This document shows, piece by piece, positions 62,468 to 64,000 of a DNA stretch of 64,000 nt (positions are counted from its first letter, which is position 1; every line of letters starts with the position of its first letter). The notes under the pieces are model-generated. The model saw only the letters and a list, made by a program, of their open reading frames with translations, searched no databases and was not told where the DNA came from. The position numbers were made by a program, and so were the translations under genes. The DNA is from Cytophagales bacterium Alg240-R148 (GTDB lineage Bacteria; Bacteroidota; Bacteroidia; Cytophagales; Cyclobacteriaceae): positions 310,001 through 374,000 of the forward strand of contig LS999826.1 of the NCBI GenBank assembly GCA_900537185.1, given 5' to 3'.

Positions 62468-63025
62468 ATGGATGCGAATAAAATTTATACAAGCGCGGTA
62501 AACTTGAACCTAAATGGCTCTTATTTTCTTGGAAAAGGAGGTTTGGGCAATCAAAAACTTTTACTGGATACTACAGAATTAATTTGTCCTTCTCCAAAGG
62601 GTATTTCGGCGGTTGCATTTAAGAAAGTGGTCGACAATCGTTTGGGAATTGCCATAGGGTGGTACGAAAATGGGGTGTTGAATTGGGAATGCAACAAAGA
62701 ACACAACGATAAGTACGAAGACATTTCAAGAGAAGTGACCTACATGAGTAGCGCCAATGTTTTGGTTCCGGAAGGGAAAATTTGTAAGGGAATTAAATTT
62801 AGCAAAAATGCCCAGTTAATTAAATTCAAAATTTATGTAGTAAAACCAGGAGATAGTTTTGGGCAATGGATAGAAAATCCGGAGCAAGAGGATCATTTGT
62901 TGGCTCCTGTTACCAATTTATTTGCAGATTCTAGTGCAGTAATTCTTCCTCCAAGCTTGCAACCCAAATCGTTTTATGTGTACCAAAAAAAGGACCGTTT
63001 TGCACCTTCTTTTGGGTTAGGGTAA
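62468..63025 (+). CDS. small soluble protein of unknown function
   Basis: 185 residues, no signal peptide or span. It starts DANKIYTSAVNLNLNGSYFLG, is rich in Gly, Asn and strands, and ends in a proline-rich tail (ILPPSLQPKSFYVYQKKDRF). Three such small signal-less proteins surround the histidine kinase. No family is recognised. The gene follows the DUF1842-like one by 288 bases. Confidence 0.55.
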   Translation: MDANKIYTSAVNLNLNGSYFLGKGGLGNQKLLLDTTELICPSPKGISAVAFKKVVDNRLGIAIGWYENGVLNWECNKEHNDKYEDISREVTYMSSANVLVPEGKICKGIKFSKNAQLIKFKIYVVKPGDSFGQWIENPEQEDHLLAPVTNLFADSSAVILPPSLQPKSFYVYQKKDRFAPSFGLG

Positions 63026-63051
63026 CAATTGCCCTTAAAAATTGATTCAGT

Positions 63052-64000
63052 TTAGTCGTTAGAAATCTTTCCAATGGCGTCCACTAAAGTATTAATTTCA
63101 TCTGGAGAATTGTAAATAGCACAAGATATTCGAATGGCATCTATTTGCCCTTCGTACACCCCTCTTACGCGCATTTTATGTTCTTTACCCAATGTTTCTT
63201 GTACTTTTAAATAGGGTATGTCCTTGATTTTAAAGGTAACAATAGAGGCACTATAATGGGGGTTGGCAGGGGTCAATAGTTCAACTTTTGAATTTTTGTT
63301 TAACCCTGTTTTAAGTTGCTCTGCCAATCCGCGGCCTCTTGATTCAATTTTTTCAATACCAATGGCAGTTAAAAAATCAATGGCGCTGCCCAAAGCAGCT
63401 ATTTGTGCAGCGTTTCTAGTGCCATATTCCATCATTTCCGCTCTTTTATTGTATTCGAGTAATTGGGCTGGCAAATCGTAAGAATCAATCGAGTATGCGC
63501 CTGTAAAGGGTGGCGCAATCTTATCTAGTGTCGATTTATGAATGAAAAGGCCGCCTGTTTCGATAGGACCCAACAACCATTTGTGCCCACTAAACGCATA
63601 GAAATCCGGTTGCAGGGCGGACAAATCCACCGGTACCATGCCAACTGCTTGGGCTCCATCTATACAGGAAATTATGCTGTGTTGGCGGCAATAATCTATG
63701 ATGGCTTTAATGGGCAGAACCAAACCAGTGCTACAGGTAATGTGGGACAAACAGACTACTTTTGTTTTATTGGTGATGTGCTGTTGGAACAACTCTAAAT
63801 TATTGTTGCCAGTTAAGTCCAAGTCAAACAACTTTACTGTTATTCCTTTTTTCTCTTTTAAAGCAAGCCATGGTGCTGCACCTCCAATATGCTCATGGGT
63901 ACTTAAAAGGACTTCATCTCCTGGCTCTAACGGAATGCTTTGTGCTGCTAAATTGATGCTTTCAGTAGTGTTTCTTGTAAAGGCAATACTGCTTGCCTCT
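63052..64000 (-). CDS. class V aminotransferase, N-terminus cut by the right edge
   Basis: The leftward frame stays open to the last base of the window, so the start lies outside; 315 residues are visible. Features of PLP fold type I class V enzymes are present: RNTTESINLAA at the visible start, EPGDEVLLSTHEHIG, SCIDGAQAVGMVPVD with the Asp-x-Ala-Gln ring contact, and SGHKWLLGP with the lysine that binds PLP. Together these fit the isopenicillin-N-epimerase or cysteine-desulfurase-like group. The substrate cannot be decided. The ATG-like start at 63831 given by a simple frame search is a TTG inside the protein. Confidence 0.85.
   Translation of the reverse strand, partial: EASSIAFTRNTTESINLAAQSIPLEPGDEVLLSTHEHIGGAAPWLALKEKKGITVKLFDLDLTGNNNLELFQQHITNKTKVVCLSHITCSTGLVLPIKAIIDYCRQHSIISCIDGAQAVGMVPVDLSALQPDFYAFSGHKWLLGPIETGGLFIHKSTLDKIAPPFTGAYSIDSYDLPAQLLEYNKRAEMMEYGTRNAAQIAALGSAIDFLTAIGIEKIESRGRGLAEQLKTGLNKNSKVELLTPANPHYSASIVTFKIKDIPYLKVQETLGKEHKMRVRGVYEGQIDAIRISCAIYNSPDEINTLVDAIGKISND

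Overview
The window comes from a low-GC member of the Bacteroidota, most likely a gliding or marine Cytophagales-type bacterium. The evidence is promoters with a TTTG / TAnnTTTG layout (clearest before rpmE2), absence of strong Shine-Dalgarno sequences, and a gene set typical of the phylum: SprB repeats, WG-repeat protein, Wzi-type capsule barrel, PafA-like phosphatase, DUF4097 pairs, phosphosulfolactate synthase, and an NSS transporter with a MetS-like subunit. I cannot name a genus from the sequence alone.

Region 1 (1 to about 13.4 kb) is the right part of an integrated prophage. It holds a cut-off structural gene, a lysis cassette (holin candidate, T7-lysozyme-type amidase, second holin candidate), a 700-bp non-coding stretch with 11-bp iterons and hairpins, then tail genes: two completion-type proteins, a 742-aa protein with two SprB repeats, a 629-aa protein, a gp10-like protein and the tape measure. 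An AT-rich RES-domain gene (toxin family) sits between the tape measure and a leftward integrase that abuts the 3' end of tRNA-Arg(CCU). Terminase, capsid and the other attachment site lie outside the window.

Region 2 (13.4 to 28.1 kb) has hflX, then a rightward polysaccharide-export run (rfbC, wza, wzc, PHP-type tyrosine phosphatase, SDR, TPR, comA, DUF368/PopT, aroE), a leftward PrnB/IDO-like gene with a small partner, and uvrB.

Region 3 (28.1 to 45 kb) has the leftward leuACDB operon, a TPR-like regulator-sized protein, a small beta-barrel, a cryptic kinase-like protein, an ECF sigma / HEAT anti-sigma / two DUF4097 cluster, then comM, gmhA, a small membrane protein, an MsbA-type exporter and a Wzi-like barrel.

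Region 4 (45 to 56.7 kb) is rightward housekeeping (rpmE2, GlmU-like protein, holB, hemC, cyclophilin lipoprotein, rfbD) followed by leftward genes: an NSS transporter with a 35-aa partner too short for usual gene callers, a PafA-like phosphatase and a WG-repeat protein.

Region 5 (56.7 to 64 kb) starts with tRNA-Pro(UGG), followed by an unusual tandem cassette made of tRNA-Pro 3'-end pieces, two terminators with covarying stems, inverted T-arm copies and 57-bp repeats. Then come a DUF2490-like protein, a LuxR-type response regulator and TPR histidine kinase with a small unknown protein, two more small signal-less proteins, and a class V aminotransferase cut by the right edge. The most unusual items are the tRNA-Pro cassette, the RES gene of the prophage, the SprB repeats on a phage protein, and the kinase-like orphan.
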